Positions 1 through 8,188 of a stretch of 64,000 bases of DNA are shown here, in pieces. Positions within the stretch are counted from its first letter, which is position 1. Every line of letters starts with the position of its first letter. The notes under the pieces were generated by a model, which had not been told where the DNA came from, made no database searches, and worked only from the letters and a program-made list of their open reading frames with translations. The stretch is taken from assembly GCA_934309345.1 (NCBI GenBank), contig CAKRDD010000016.1:17624-81623 (forward strand), written 5' to 3'. The translations under genes and the position numbers were made by a program. The stretch comes from an uncultured Mediterraneibacter sp. (GTDB taxonomy: Bacteria; Bacillota; Clostridia; Lachnospirales; Lachnospiraceae).

Positions 1-375
1 GAAACATGGAAACCAAAAATATCTGACACTTCTGAAAAACTCTGTATAGAGCATCAGTTAAAACTGGGAGAAAATTTTTCACTTCCTGTTTTTTATGGGC
101 ATGAAACAATAAAAAAATACAGCTTCAAGAAAATAAAATATACGAAAAAAGAGATGCAGACAATTTTAAGCAGTCGATTTCGCTATTTTTGTAAAGATTT
201 AGAGGAAAAGGGTATTCAAATTAATGAAAAAAATGTTAAGATATATATATCTGCCGAAAAGGCAACGGCTTCAGGTACGCTCTATCTGAATCAGCAGATT
301 GAAGAGGAAACAGAGACCGAAAGAATAACTTTAGAAAGGAACGAACCGGATGAGTCTGTCGGAACTGATCATTGA
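1..375 (+). CDS. yqfD: Sporulation protein YqfD, C-terminal part (cut by window edge)
   Basis: The reading frame is open from the first base, so the gene begins outside the window and only about 124 C-terminal residues are present. An internal ATG at 154 is not the real start. The lysine-rich, beta-strand-like sequence (for example KKYSFKKIKYTKKE) followed by an acidic tail fits the end of YqfD, a membrane protein found in spore formers and linked to sporulation. The strongest support is position: yqfD lies directly before phoH in many Firmicutes, and here the two overlap by 26 bases. Assignment rests mainly on this synteny. Confidence 0.75.
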   Translation, partial: ETWKPKISDTSEKLCIEHQLKLGENFSLPVFYGHETIKKYSFKKIKYTKKEMQTILSSRFRYFCKDLEEKGIQINEKNVKIYISAEKATASGTLYLNQQIEEETETERITLERNEPDESVGTDH

Positions 376-1342
376 TATTCCGGCTGAATACGAGATAAAT
401 GTATTTGGCCAGTTTGATACTTATATAAAGAAAATAGAAAGAACTTTTCATGTCACATTGATTTCACGTGACGGTGCAACCAAGATTGTAGGAGATACAA
501 TTGCTGCACAGAAAGCCCAGCGTGTACTTACACAGCTTGTGGAACTTGCTAAACGAGGAAATACGATTACGGAACAGAATGTAGACTATGCAATCTCGCT
601 CGTATTTGAAGATCAGGAAGAAGCTCTTGTTTCTATTGATAAAGATCTGATCTGTCATACACTACAGGGAAAACCAATCAAACCTAAAACATTAGGTCAG
701 AAAAAATATGTTGATGCAATTCGTAATGGAATGATCACTTTCGGTCTCGGACCTGCCGGAACAGGAAAGACCTATCTTGCGATGGCAATGGCAATCACAG
801 CATTCAAACGCGAAGAAGTAAGCAGAATCATCCTGACGCGCCCGGCAATTGAAGCCGGAGAGAAGCTTGGATTTCTTCCGGGAGACCTGCAAAGCAAGAT
901 TGATCCGTATTTAAGACCTTTATATGACGCGCTTTATCAGATCATGGGAGCTGACAGTTTTCTTAAGAATTCTGAGAAAGGATTGATTGAAGTTGCTCCT
1001 CTGGCATATATGCGTGGGCGTACTTTAGATAATGCGTTCATCATCCTTGATGAAGCACAGAATACAACGCCGGCCCAGATGAAGATGTTCTTAACAAGAA
1101 TTGGTTTTGGATCCAAAGTTGTCATTACAGGTGATTCTACGCAAAAAGATCTTCCATCCGGAACAATATCCGGACTTGATGTTGCTGTAAAGGTTGTAAA
1201 AGATCTGGAAGGGATCAACATCTGTACGCTGACAAGCAAAGATGTTGTAAGACATCCATTAGTTCAGAAAATTGTAAAGGCATATGAGGACTATGAGAAA
1301 AAATCGTCCAGACCGAGAGAAAACAGGAGGAAAAAAGGATGA
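350..1342 (+). CDS. phoH: PhoH-like ATPase
   Basis: A 330-residue P-loop protein of the PhoH family, a cytoplasmic ATPase related to superfamily I helicases and thought to act in RNA metabolism. Walker A is GPAGTGKT at residues 134-141 and Walker B is FIILDEAQ at 231-238. The first 100 residues form the KH-like N-terminal part usual for Firmicute PhoH (PhoL). The start overlaps the end of yqfD, and the 3' end overlaps ybeY by four bases (ATGA), so the three are probably translationally coupled. The length is normal for the family. The exact biochemical role is not settled even for the family. Confidence 0.95.
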   Translation: MSLSELIIDIPAEYEINVFGQFDTYIKKIERTFHVTLISRDGATKIVGDTIAAQKAQRVLTQLVELAKRGNTITEQNVDYAISLVFEDQEEALVSIDKDLICHTLQGKPIKPKTLGQKKYVDAIRNGMITFGLGPAGTGKTYLAMAMAITAFKREEVSRIILTRPAIEAGEKLGFLPGDLQSKIDPYLRPLYDALYQIMGADSFLKNSEKGLIEVAPLAYMRGRTLDNAFIILDEAQNTTPAQMKMFLTRIGFGSKVVITGDSTQKDLPSGTISGLDVAVKVVKDLEGINICTLTSKDVVRHPLVQKIVKAYEDYEKKSSRPRENRRKKG

Positions 1343-1836
1343 GTCTTTTTATCGAAGAAGAGGGGAATATAAAGTTAGACTTTGATACAGAAGAGATTGC
1401 CGCATTAGTTATTGACGCTGCATTAGAACTTGCAGACTGTCCTTATGAAGCAGAGATCAATCTTCTTTTAACAGAGAATGCCCAGATTCACGAAATGAAT
1501 CTGGAACAACGTGGAATTGACCGCCCGACAGATGTGCTTTCTTTCCCTATGATCGAATACGAAGAGCCGGGAGATTTTTCCGTAATTGATGAAGAAAGTG
1601 CGGAAGCTTTTAATCCGGAATCCGGAGAATTGATGCTTGGTGATATCGTTATATCAAAGGAAAAAGTGTTATCCCAGGCTGAAGAATATGGACATTTACC
1701 CAAAAGAGAGTATGCTTTCCTGATTGCACACAGTATGCTTCACTTATTTGGATACGATCACATGGTTGATGAAGAACGTGTTGTCATGGAAGCGAAACAG
1801 AAAGAAATCATGGAAAAAGTCGGTATTTTCCGCTGA
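1339..1836 (+). CDS. ybeY: Endoribonuclease YbeY (rRNA maturation factor)
   Basis: A 165-residue zinc metalloprotein of the UPF0054/YbeY family, a single-strand-specific endoribonuclease used in 16S rRNA 3' maturation and ribosome quality control. The metal motif HSMLHLFGYDH (residues 131-141) supplies the three zinc histidines H131, H135 and H141. The upstream family motif RPTDVLSFP is at residues 62-70. The ATG overlaps the phoH stop and is preceded by an AGGAGG-like site. In other Firmicutes diacylglycerol kinase and era often follow; here a flippase gene follows instead. Confidence 0.96.
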   Translation: MSLFIEEEGNIKLDFDTEEIAALVIDAALELADCPYEAEINLLLTENAQIHEMNLEQRGIDRPTDVLSFPMIEYEEPGDFSVIDEESAEAFNPESGELMLGDIVISKEKVLSQAEEYGHLPKREYAFLIAHSMLHLFGYDHMVDEERVVMEAKQKEIMEKVGIFR

Positions 1837-1894
1837 TAGGATACATATATTAAATAGATTTTAAGGAATGGGACACTAGGAGGAAGTTATAGTT

Positions 1895-3589
1895 ATGTCT
1901 GAAACTGAGGCACAAACAACGAAAAAACGAACGAAAAAGGATGATTATATTGTCCAGGGTTCGATACTTGCAGCAGCAGCTGTACTTACAAAAATCATAG
2001 GCGTAGTCTACAGGATTCCGCTGACGAATATTTTAGGAGATGAAGGAAACGGATTTTATGGATATGCCTATCAGGTCTATGCAATCGCTCTGATGATTTC
2101 ATCATTCAGCCTTCCGACTGCCGTATCCAAGCTGGTATCGATCCGACTTGCAAAGCGTCAGAGACGAAATGCATTCCGTGCATTTATCTGTTCACTTGCT
2201 TTTGCAATCGGTGTTGGATTATTCATCTCGCTGACAATCTTTTTGGGAGCAGGACTGATTTCAACACATTTAATGAAATCTCCACTTAGCGTTTACGCAC
2301 TGCGGGTTCTTGCCCCGGGACTTCTGATCGTTGCAGTCATGGCTGTTATCCGTGGATATTTCCAGGGAATGGGAACAATGCTTCCAACAGCTATCTCACA
2401 GATCATTGAGCAGGTATTTAATGCCGTGATCAGTATTGTCGGCGCAAGTGTTCTCTTTGGTATCGGAACAAAAGCAGGAGAAAAATCCGGAGAGGAGCTT
2501 CTCGGACCTGCTTACGGTGCTGCCGGAAGTACACTTGGAACGGTTGTCGGCTCTTTATTTGGATTGTTATTTCTTTTGTTTGTCATTTTTTTATATAAAA
2601 ATGTAATACGCAAACAGCTTAAAAGAGACCGCACCCAGAATGTTGAAAGTTATTCTTTCCTTCTGAAAGCATTACTTTTAACAGCAATCCCCGTTGTATT
2701 CAGTACCGCTGTATATAATATTAACCAGATTATCGACCTTACAATCTTTAATCATGTTATGGAGTCACAAGGCTATGTAGAGAAAGAATATATGGCTCTT
2801 CAGGGTATTTACACCGGTAAATACGACACCCTGATTAATGTCCCGATGGCAATTGCGAACGCACTTGGAACATCTCTTGTGCCAAGTCTTACAGCTGTTG
2901 TTACAGCTGGTACAAAGAAACAGGTTCACAGTAAGATTAACCAGACTTTACGTCTTACAATGGTAATTGCTATTCCAAGTTGTATCGGTTATTTTGTACT
3001 TGCTTCCCCAATTATGGTTCTGCTGTACAATGACTCCAGTGCAACACCGGCGCGTCTGTTGATGGCAGGAGCTATCGTTGTTGTACTGTATGGACTTTCC
3101 TCTGTAACGAATTCCATTCTTCATGGATTAAACTACATGACGAGTCCCGCAAAGAATGCTGCAGCAGCTCTTGGAATTCATCTGGTAGCATTTGTACTGA
3201 TGATGACTGTATTCAAGATGAACGTCTATGCACTGGTGGGTGGAAATATTGTATTTGCACTTGCAATGAGTATTTTGAACCTGCTCAAGATTCGAAAAGT
3301 CAGCGGTTTCAAAATCGATTTTGTAAGCACTTTCGGAAAACCTTTCGCTGCAGCAGCAGTGATGGGCATTGTAACTTTCGGCGTATTCAGACTGTTTGAT
3401 ACACTGATCGGCGGTCGTGTAATTCCAGTATGCATTTCACTGATTGTAGCAATACTTGTTTATGCGGTTGTTATGTTGAAGATCGGAACACTTTCTGAAG
3501 ATGATATCCTTGATCTTCCAATGGGTGGACGTATCCTGAGAATTTCTAAGAAATTCCATCTGCTTCCAGCCGTAAAAGTAGAAGAATAA
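1895..3589 (+). CDS. SpoVB/MurJ-type polysaccharide flippase
   Basis: A 564-residue integral membrane protein with about fourteen hydrophobic stretches, of the MATE-like oligosaccharidyl-lipid flippase superfamily (polysaccharide biosynthesis, SpoVB branch). Such proteins move undecaprenyl-linked sugars, including lipid II or spore-cortex precursors, across the membrane. The N-terminal region after a basic tail (KIIGVVYRIPLTNILGDEG) is the characteristic first-helix motif of SpoVB and YtgP proteins. A GGAGGA ribosome site lies before the ATG. The substrate cannot be decided from sequence: cortex precursor, lipid II or an exopolysaccharide unit are all possible. Confidence 0.88.
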   Translation: MSETEAQTTKKRTKKDDYIVQGSILAAAAVLTKIIGVVYRIPLTNILGDEGNGFYGYAYQVYAIALMISSFSLPTAVSKLVSIRLAKRQRRNAFRAFICSLAFAIGVGLFISLTIFLGAGLISTHLMKSPLSVYALRVLAPGLLIVAVMAVIRGYFQGMGTMLPTAISQIIEQVFNAVISIVGASVLFGIGTKAGEKSGEELLGPAYGAAGSTLGTVVGSLFGLLFLLFVIFLYKNVIRKQLKRDRTQNVESYSFLLKALLLTAIPVVFSTAVYNINQIIDLTIFNHVMESQGYVEKEYMALQGIYTGKYDTLINVPMAIANALGTSLVPSLTAVVTAGTKKQVHSKINQTLRLTMVIAIPSCIGYFVLASPIMVLLYNDSSATPARLLMAGAIVVVLYGLSSVTNSILHGLNYMTSPAKNAAAALGIHLVAFVLMMTVFKMNVYALVGGNIVFALAMSILNLLKIRKVSGFKIDFVSTFGKPFAAAAVMGIVTFGVFRLFDTLIGGRVIPVCISLIVAILVYAVVMLKIGTLSEDDILDLPMGGRILRISKKFHLLPAVKVEE

Positions 3590-3596
3590 AAAAAAT

Positions 3597-3663
3597 AAAA
3601 AAGCCAATACTGTATGAAAAAAGGAGCGATTTGCGATGAAAAAATACATGATTGGCTTTTTTT
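3597..3663 (+). terminator. Terminator-like hairpin overlapping the next gene's start
   Basis: A perfect 12-base inverted repeat, AAAAAAGCCAAT (3597-3608) and ATTGGCTTTTTT (3651-3662), is followed by another T. It has the stem and U-tract of an intrinsic terminator for the flippase transcript. The 42-base loop holds the ribosome site and start codon of the next gene, and the 3' arm and T-tract lie inside that gene's first codons. Confidence 0.6.
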
Positions 3664-4010
3664 CTGTTTTATTTCTGATTACCGGATGTTTGATTGCAGG
3701 TTATCAGGTTAGTTACAACAATCTACTGGAAAAGGAAAAGGCTATAGAACTGACGAAAAATGAAAAAAATGATTCCATTCAGACCAGACGCAGTTCAGCC
3801 AAAGGAGAGTCTGTTTCAGATGATGCATATTATCTGAAAGAGCTGCATGGATATGTTGCGGTCTATCTGCAAGATGGGACAACCCTTTACGAAACAACCA
3901 GCCTATCCGTAAATAATCTGCCGGATGAAGTACAACAGGATTTGAAAAATGGGATCTATCTTAAGTCAGCGGAAGAACTGTATGGTTTTCTTGAGAATTA
4001 TTCCAGTTAA
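3636..4010 (+). CDS. Small membrane-anchored protein with BofC C-terminal-like domain
   Basis: A 124-residue protein with one N-terminal hydrophobic segment (residues 4-24) and then a region likely outside the membrane. The cysteine in LITGCLIAG sits within the hydrophobic stretch, so a lipoprotein is possible but a plain anchor is equally likely. Residues 65-124 (YYLKELHGYVAVYL through FLENYSS) resemble the C-terminal domain of BofC, the forespore protein that restrains SpoIVB signalling in Bacillus: a YxVKE-like strand, GYVAVY, a LPxxVQxxLxxGI segment and an ending LEnYSS. The domain match is by eye. The start codon lies in the loop of a terminator-like hairpin. Confidence 0.55.
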   Translation: MKKYMIGFFSVLFLITGCLIAGYQVSYNNLLEKEKAIELTKNEKNDSIQTRRSSAKGESVSDDAYYLKELHGYVAVYLQDGTTLYETTSLSVNNLPDEVQQDLKNGIYLKSAEELYGFLENYSS

Positions 4011-4015
4011 AAAAG

Positions 4016-4044
4016 TGGACGAAGTGCACAGAATCGTGTATAAT
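4016..4044 (+). promoter_or_regulatory. Candidate sigma-A promoter
   Basis: A perfect -10 TATAAT at 4039-4044 with a weak -35 TGGACG at 4016-4021 and a 17-base spacer. It would transcribe the structured element at 4061-4217 and the small genes starting at 4258. Confidence 0.5.
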
Positions 4045-4060
4045 ACAGAGTCAGCGGAAA

Positions 4061-4217
4061 GAATATCGGTTACTGTTCACACGAGGTGCGACCAGCAACG
4101 CATCTCGCCATTTTAAATCGCCTTTGGCGATGGGGCGAGATGCATTCAAGTCAAAATACGCATCCTCCGTGTCAATCAGCGGAGTGATTGACACGGGAGT
4201 GAACAGTAAAAAATATC
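4061..4217 (+). repeat. Structured intergenic repeat with closing stem and two hairpins
   Basis: The element is bounded by an inverted repeat, TTACTGTTCAC (4070-4080) and GTGAACAGTAA (4199-4209). Inside are two strong hairpins. The first pairs GCATCTCGCC (4100-4109) with GGCGAGATGC (4134-4143) and is capped by a smaller stem ATCGCC/GGCGAT (4117-4122, 4126-4131). The second pairs CCGTGTCAATCA (4167-4178) with TGATTGACACGG (4185-4196). The whole can fold as a three-way junction. It could be a small RNA, a 5' leader, or a non-autonomous repeat with terminal inverted repeats. A 33-34 base portion recurs in the lysC leader at 59073-59106. Confidence 0.7.
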
Positions 4218-4257
4218 GCAACATTAAACGGAACAAGAAAAAGGAGAGATATAGACA

Positions 4258-4491
4258 ATGGAACAAAAGAAGATTGATCGTATCAATGAATTATATAAAA
4301 AATCAAAAGCGGAGGGACTCACTCCGGAAGAAGCGAAAGAACAGAAGATTCTTCGTAAAGAATATATGGAACTTATCCGGGTGAACTTAAGAAGCCAGCT
4401 GAACAATATTGACATGGAACAAAAAGATGGAAGTATTGTTAATCTTGGTGAGAAGTATGGCGAAAAATATATGAACAAGAAAGGAAACTAG
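4258..4491 (+). CDS. DUF896 family protein (YnzC-like)
   Basis: A 77-residue cytoplasmic protein of the DUF896 family. It opens with a two-helix hairpin (KIDRINELYKKSKAEGLTPEE) and has the family segment LRKEYMELIRVNLRSQLNNI. The length matches Bacillus YnzC, a small protein encoded in the SOS-linked yneA operon there; its function is unknown. The ATG is preceded by AAAGGAGAG. It lies just upstream of a DUF4250 gene with a four-base gap and after the structured leader element. Confidence 0.88.
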   Translation: MEQKKIDRINELYKKSKAEGLTPEEAKEQKILRKEYMELIRVNLRSQLNNIDMEQKDGSIVNLGEKYGEKYMNKKGN

Positions 4492-4495
4492 GATC

Positions 4496-4678
4496 ATGTT
4501 ACAGAATTTACCACAGGATCCTGTCATCCTTCTGAGCGTCATAAATACAAAGCTCAGAGATTTTTATCCATCACTGGATCAGTTATGTAAAGAGATGGAA
4601 GTGAATAAAAAAGAACTTACAGATAAATTAGATCTGATTGACTATGCTTATGATGCATCCTGCAATCAGTTTGTATAA
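4496..4678 (+). CDS. DUF4250 domain protein
   Basis: A 60-residue cytoplasmic protein that is essentially one DUF4250 domain. The diagnostic pattern is an early PxDPVxLLSxxNxKLRDxYPSLxxLC, then a DxxxLxxKLxxIxYxYD segment, and NQF near the end. The family is common in Clostridia and has no known function. The short, helix-rich sequence suggests a small nucleic-acid- or protein-binding fold, but this is inference. It sits between the DUF896 gene and miaB with gaps of only a few bases, so the three genes probably share a transcript. Confidence 0.85.
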   Translation: MLQNLPQDPVILLSVINTKLRDFYPSLDQLCKEMEVNKKELTDKLDLIDYAYDASCNQFV

Positions 4679-4683
4679 AGGAA

Positions 4684-6138
4684 ATGAGAATGAAAGAAAT
4701 AATTGAAAATGTAAAGCTGGTGGAGAATGCTCCGTTGGAAGAGCCTGCACGCCAGTATTATTTTATGGAAAAAGCAAAAGAATACGTTGCTGAAATGTCT
4801 GAGAAACTGGGGCGTCCATTAACTGCGTGTGTGACGACATTTGGTTGTCAGATGAATTCGAGGGACTCTGAGAAACTGCTTGGTATTTTAGAGAAGGTTG
4901 GGTATGCAGAAGAAACGGATGAAGAGAAAGCGGATTTTGTAATCTACAATACCTGTACTGTTCGTGAAAACGCAAACCTTCGTGTTTATGGACGTCTTGG
5001 ACAACTTGGTTCCATTAAGAAAAAGAATCCACATAAGATGATCGCACTTTGCGGATGCATGATGCAGGAACCGGAAGTTGTTGAAAAACTAAAAAAGAGC
5101 TACCGCTTTGTTGACCTTATTTTCGGCACACACAACATTTACAAATTTGCAGAACTTTTAACATCTGCAATACAGTCTGACAGAACAGTCATTGATATCT
5201 GGAAAGATACAGACAAGATTGTTGAAGATCTTCCGGTTGAAAGAAAATATCCATTCAAATCCGGTGTAAATATCATGTTTGGATGTAACAACTTCTGTAG
5301 TTACTGTATTGTACCTTATGTACGTGGACGTGAAAGAAGCCGTGAACCGAAGGCAATCATCCGGGAGATCGAACGTCTTGTTGCAGACGGTGTTGTAGAA
5401 GTCATGCTGCTTGGACAGAATGTCAATTCTTATGGAAAGAATCTTGAAGAACCGATGACATTTGCGCAGCTTCTTCAGGAGATTGAAAAAATTGAAGGAC
5501 TTGAAAGAATCCGTTTCATGACTTCACATCCGAAGGATCTGTCAGATGAATTGATTGAAGTGATGAGTAAATCAAAAAAAATCTGTAAACATCTGCATCT
5601 TCCGGTTCAGTCCGGAAGCAGTCGGATTCTGAAACTTATGAACCGTCATTATGACAAAGAACAGTATCTTGCACTTGCTGAAAAGATCCGCAAAGCAGTT
5701 CCTGATATTTCACTTACTACAGATATTATTGTCGGTTTCCCGGGTGAGACAGAAGAGGACTTCCAGGAGACCCTTGATGTTGTAAGAAAAGTCCGTTACG
5801 ACAGCGCGTTTACTTTTATTTATTCAAAACGTACCGGAACACCTGCTGCAGTAATGGAAGATCAGATTCCGGAAGACGTTGTAAAGGATCGTTTCAATCG
5901 TCTTTTACATGAGGTTCAGACAATTTCCGCAGAACAATGTGCAATTCATGAGGGAACGGTACAGACAGTTCTTGTAGAATGTGTCAATGAACATGACAAT
6001 CACCTGATGACAGGTCGTATGAGCAACAACCTGCTCGTCCATTTCCCTGGGGATGAAAGTCTGATCGGTCAGCTGGTTGATGTTCACCTTGACGAATGTA
6101 AAGGATTTTACTATATGGGAAGACTAGAGAATCACTAA
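4684..6138 (+). CDS. miaB: tRNA-2-methylthio-N6-dimethylallyladenosine synthase MiaB
   Basis: A 484-residue radical-SAM methylthiotransferase that converts i6A37 to ms2i6A37 in tRNAs reading UNN codons. The N-terminal UPF0004 domain begins TTFGCQMNSRDSE with C55, and C91 and C125 complete the auxiliary cluster. The radical-SAM cluster motif is CNNFCSYC (C201, C205, C208). A TRAM-like RNA-binding domain ends the protein. A second in-frame ATG at 4690 fits the AAAGGAAA site about as well as 4684. The preceding enzyme of the same modification, miaA, is also in this window at 27957. Confidence 0.97.
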   Translation: MRMKEIIENVKLVENAPLEEPARQYYFMEKAKEYVAEMSEKLGRPLTACVTTFGCQMNSRDSEKLLGILEKVGYAEETDEEKADFVIYNTCTVRENANLRVYGRLGQLGSIKKKNPHKMIALCGCMMQEPEVVEKLKKSYRFVDLIFGTHNIYKFAELLTSAIQSDRTVIDIWKDTDKIVEDLPVERKYPFKSGVNIMFGCNNFCSYCIVPYVRGRERSREPKAIIREIERLVADGVVEVMLLGQNVNSYGKNLEEPMTFAQLLQEIEKIEGLERIRFMTSHPKDLSDELIEVMSKSKKICKHLHLPVQSGSSRILKLMNRHYDKEQYLALAEKIRKAVPDISLTTDIIVGFPGETEEDFQETLDVVRKVRYDSAFTFIYSKRTGTPAAVMEDQIPEDVVKDRFNRLLHEVQTISAEQCAIHEGTVQTVLVECVNEHDNHLMTGRMSNNLLVHFPGDESLIGQLVDVHLDECKGFYYMGRLENH

Positions 6139-6154
6139 AAATGGAGTACTACAC

Positions 6155-6829
6155 ATGCGCTTATTATTAGCTGAAGATGAAAAGGCATTATCAAAGGCGC
6201 TGACAGCCATTCTGGAGAGAAATAATTATTCTGTAGACGCTGTTTACGACGGACAAAGTGCTTTAGAATATTTGGAAACAGATAATTATGACGGAGTGAT
6301 CTTAGATATTATGATGCCAAAGGTCGATGGACTTACGGTATTGAGAAAAGTCCGCGAAAAGGGAAACCTGATTCCGATTCTATTATTGACAGCAAAATCA
6401 GAAGTTGATGATAAAGTGGAAGGACTGGATGCCGGAGCGAACGACTATTTGACCAAACCTTTTCATTCGAAAGAACTGTTAGCAAGAATCCGTGCTATTA
6501 CAAGAACACAGGCAGCACAGACAACTTCTAAACTTACTTTTGGAAATGTTACATTAGATCAGGCAACCTTTGAGCTTTCTACAGCAAAGGGAAGTTTCCG
6601 CCTTGCGAATAAAGAATTCCAAATGTTGGAACTTATGATGTCCAACCCTCATCAACTGATTTCTTCGGAGCGTTTTTTAGAAAAGATCTGGGGATATGAC
6701 AGCGATACAGAGATCAATGTAGTATGGGTGTACATTTCTTATTTAAGAAAGAAATTAACAGCTCTCCACGCAGACATTCAGATTAAAGCAACAAGAAATG
6801 CCGGATATTCATTGGAGGAGCTTACATGA
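6155..6829 (+). CDS. OmpR/PhoB-family response regulator
   Basis: A 224-residue two-component regulator. The receiver domain has the acidic pocket at E7-D8, the phosphoacceptor D51 in ILDIMMP and the conserved lysine K101 in YLTKPF. The C-terminal winged helix (residues about 125-222) is OmpR/PhoB type, with WGYD and the recognition segment VWVYISYLRKKL. It overlaps the next gene, a sensor kinase, by four bases. Likely targets are the three genes starting at 8189, whose upstream region holds spaced TTAAG repeats; this link is inferred. Confidence 0.95.
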   Translation: MRLLLAEDEKALSKALTAILERNNYSVDAVYDGQSALEYLETDNYDGVILDIMMPKVDGLTVLRKVREKGNLIPILLLTAKSEVDDKVEGLDAGANDYLTKPFHSKELLARIRAITRTQAAQTTSKLTFGNVTLDQATFELSTAKGSFRLANKEFQMLELMMSNPHQLISSERFLEKIWGYDSDTEINVVWVYISYLRKKLTALHADIQIKATRNAGYSLEELT

Positions 6830-8049
6830 TCAAAAAACTTCGTATTAAACTGATTGCTACTTCTATGGTTTCTCTTTTCCTGGTCCTTTTTGTAATCGGA
6901 GGAATTGTAGGTATTATAAATCATAAGAAGATCGTGAAGGATGCTGACCGAATTCTTGAAATCTTGGATGAAAATGAAGGAACTTTCCCGAAAATGGATC
7001 CGGGAGAAAAAAAAGAGGGTCCTCCTGGGATGTCGGCGGAAATCCCCTACGAATCCAGATATTTTTCTGTTTTATTTGATGCGAATGGAACGATTATTTT
7101 AACAGATACTTCAAAGATTGCATCTATCGATACAGAAACAGCTGTGAACTATGCTTCAGAAGTATGGAGCAAAGGAACCGAAAAAGGATTTTTGGATGAT
7201 TACAGATATTGGAAATGTTCTTCTGACGATGGGATGCGCATTATTTTTCTGGATTGCAGACGGCAATTAAACAATTTTCATAACTTCTTACTTACAACAT
7301 TTGCCGTATCCGGTGTAGGTCTTTTATCTGTATTTATTTTAATGGTTTGTTTGTCTGCACGTATCGTAAAACCGTTTTCCGATAATTACGAGAAGCAGAA
7401 ACGATTCATTACAGATGCAGGACACGAATTGAAGACTCCATTGACCATTATTGATGCAGATGCAGAGATTTTAGAAATGGACTTTGGTGAAAACGAATGG
7501 CTGCAGGATATACAGGCACAGACAAGCCGACTTGCCGATCTGACCAATGCTCTTGTTATGCTTTCTCGAATGGAGGAAGGTGTAAGCACAGGCACAAAAA
7601 TAGAATTTCCGCTGTCAGATATCGTAGAAGAGGTATGCCATACCTTTCAGGCTCCGGCAAAAGTGCAACAAATTAATCTGGACAGCAAGATTGAACCTCT
7701 GATCTCTATGAACGGAGATGAGAAAGCAATCCGTGGACTTATAGCAATTCTTCTTGACAATGCAGTAAAATATACAAACGAAAACGGAACTATTTCACTC
7801 ACTTTAGAAAAGAAGAAAAATCGTATTTACCTGTCTGTTTTTAATACAACAGAATCTATTTCCAAAGAACAGATCTCTCATTTGTTTGACCGGTTTTATC
7901 GCACCGATGCCTCCAGAAATTCTCAGACCGGAGGATATGGTTTGGGACTTTCCATTGCTGCCGCAACTGTGGAGTCCCATCATGGGAAGATAAGCGCAGA
8001 GACAAAAGATGAAAAATCATTAAAGATTACCGTGGTTTTTCCAACATAA
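6826..8049 (+). CDS. Sensor histidine kinase (OmpR partner type)
   Basis: A 407-residue membrane kinase. Two membrane helices (about residues 11-32 and 155-178) flank an extracytoplasmic sensor of about 120 residues that is rich in acidic residues and contains DPGEKKEGPPG. There is no clear HAMP domain. The dimerisation box is ITDAGHELKTPL with H200 as phosphoacceptor. The ATPase domain has LLDNAVKYT (N box) and GYGLGLSIAAA (G box). It is co-transcribed with the regulator before it, and a terminator follows at 8061-8098. The signal sensed is unknown. Confidence 0.95.
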   Translation: MIKKLRIKLIATSMVSLFLVLFVIGGIVGIINHKKIVKDADRILEILDENEGTFPKMDPGEKKEGPPGMSAEIPYESRYFSVLFDANGTIILTDTSKIASIDTETAVNYASEVWSKGTEKGFLDDYRYWKCSSDDGMRIIFLDCRRQLNNFHNFLLTTFAVSGVGLLSVFILMVCLSARIVKPFSDNYEKQKRFITDAGHELKTPLTIIDADAEILEMDFGENEWLQDIQAQTSRLADLTNALVMLSRMEEGVSTGTKIEFPLSDIVEEVCHTFQAPAKVQQINLDSKIEPLISMNGDEKAIRGLIAILLDNAVKYTNENGTISLTLEKKKNRIYLSVFNTTESISKEQISHLFDRFYRTDASRNSQTGGYGLGLSIAAATVESHHGKISAETKDEKSLKITVVFPT

Positions 8050-8060
8050 CAGCTTTACAA

Positions 8061-8098
8061 GGCTCGTACAAACATAATGTTTGATACGGGCTTTTTTT
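8061..8098 (+). terminator. Intrinsic terminator after the sensor kinase
   Basis: The imperfect stem GGCTCGTACAAAC (8061-8073) and GTTTGATACGGGC (8079-8091) has one bulge, loop ATAAT, and is followed by seven T residues. It separates the two-component genes from the VTC gene, which therefore needs its own promoter. Confidence 0.8.
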
Positions 8099-8114
8099 AT
8101 ATCTTTTTCCAAAC

Positions 8115-8145
8115 TTAAGTTTTTTTAAGTGTAATTAAGGTTAAG
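8115..8145 (+). promoter_or_regulatory. Spaced TTAAG direct repeats, candidate response-regulator site
   Basis: TTAAG occurs at 8115, 8125 and 8135, exactly ten bases apart, with a fourth copy at 8141. Direct repeats at one helical turn just upstream of a gene are the usual binding pattern of OmpR/PhoB regulators, and such a regulator is encoded at 6155. The array lies 44-74 bases before the VTC start codon. Confidence 0.6.
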
Positions 8146-8188
8146 GGAGTATTTTATGTATGTAAAATACAAAAACAGGAGGAACACA

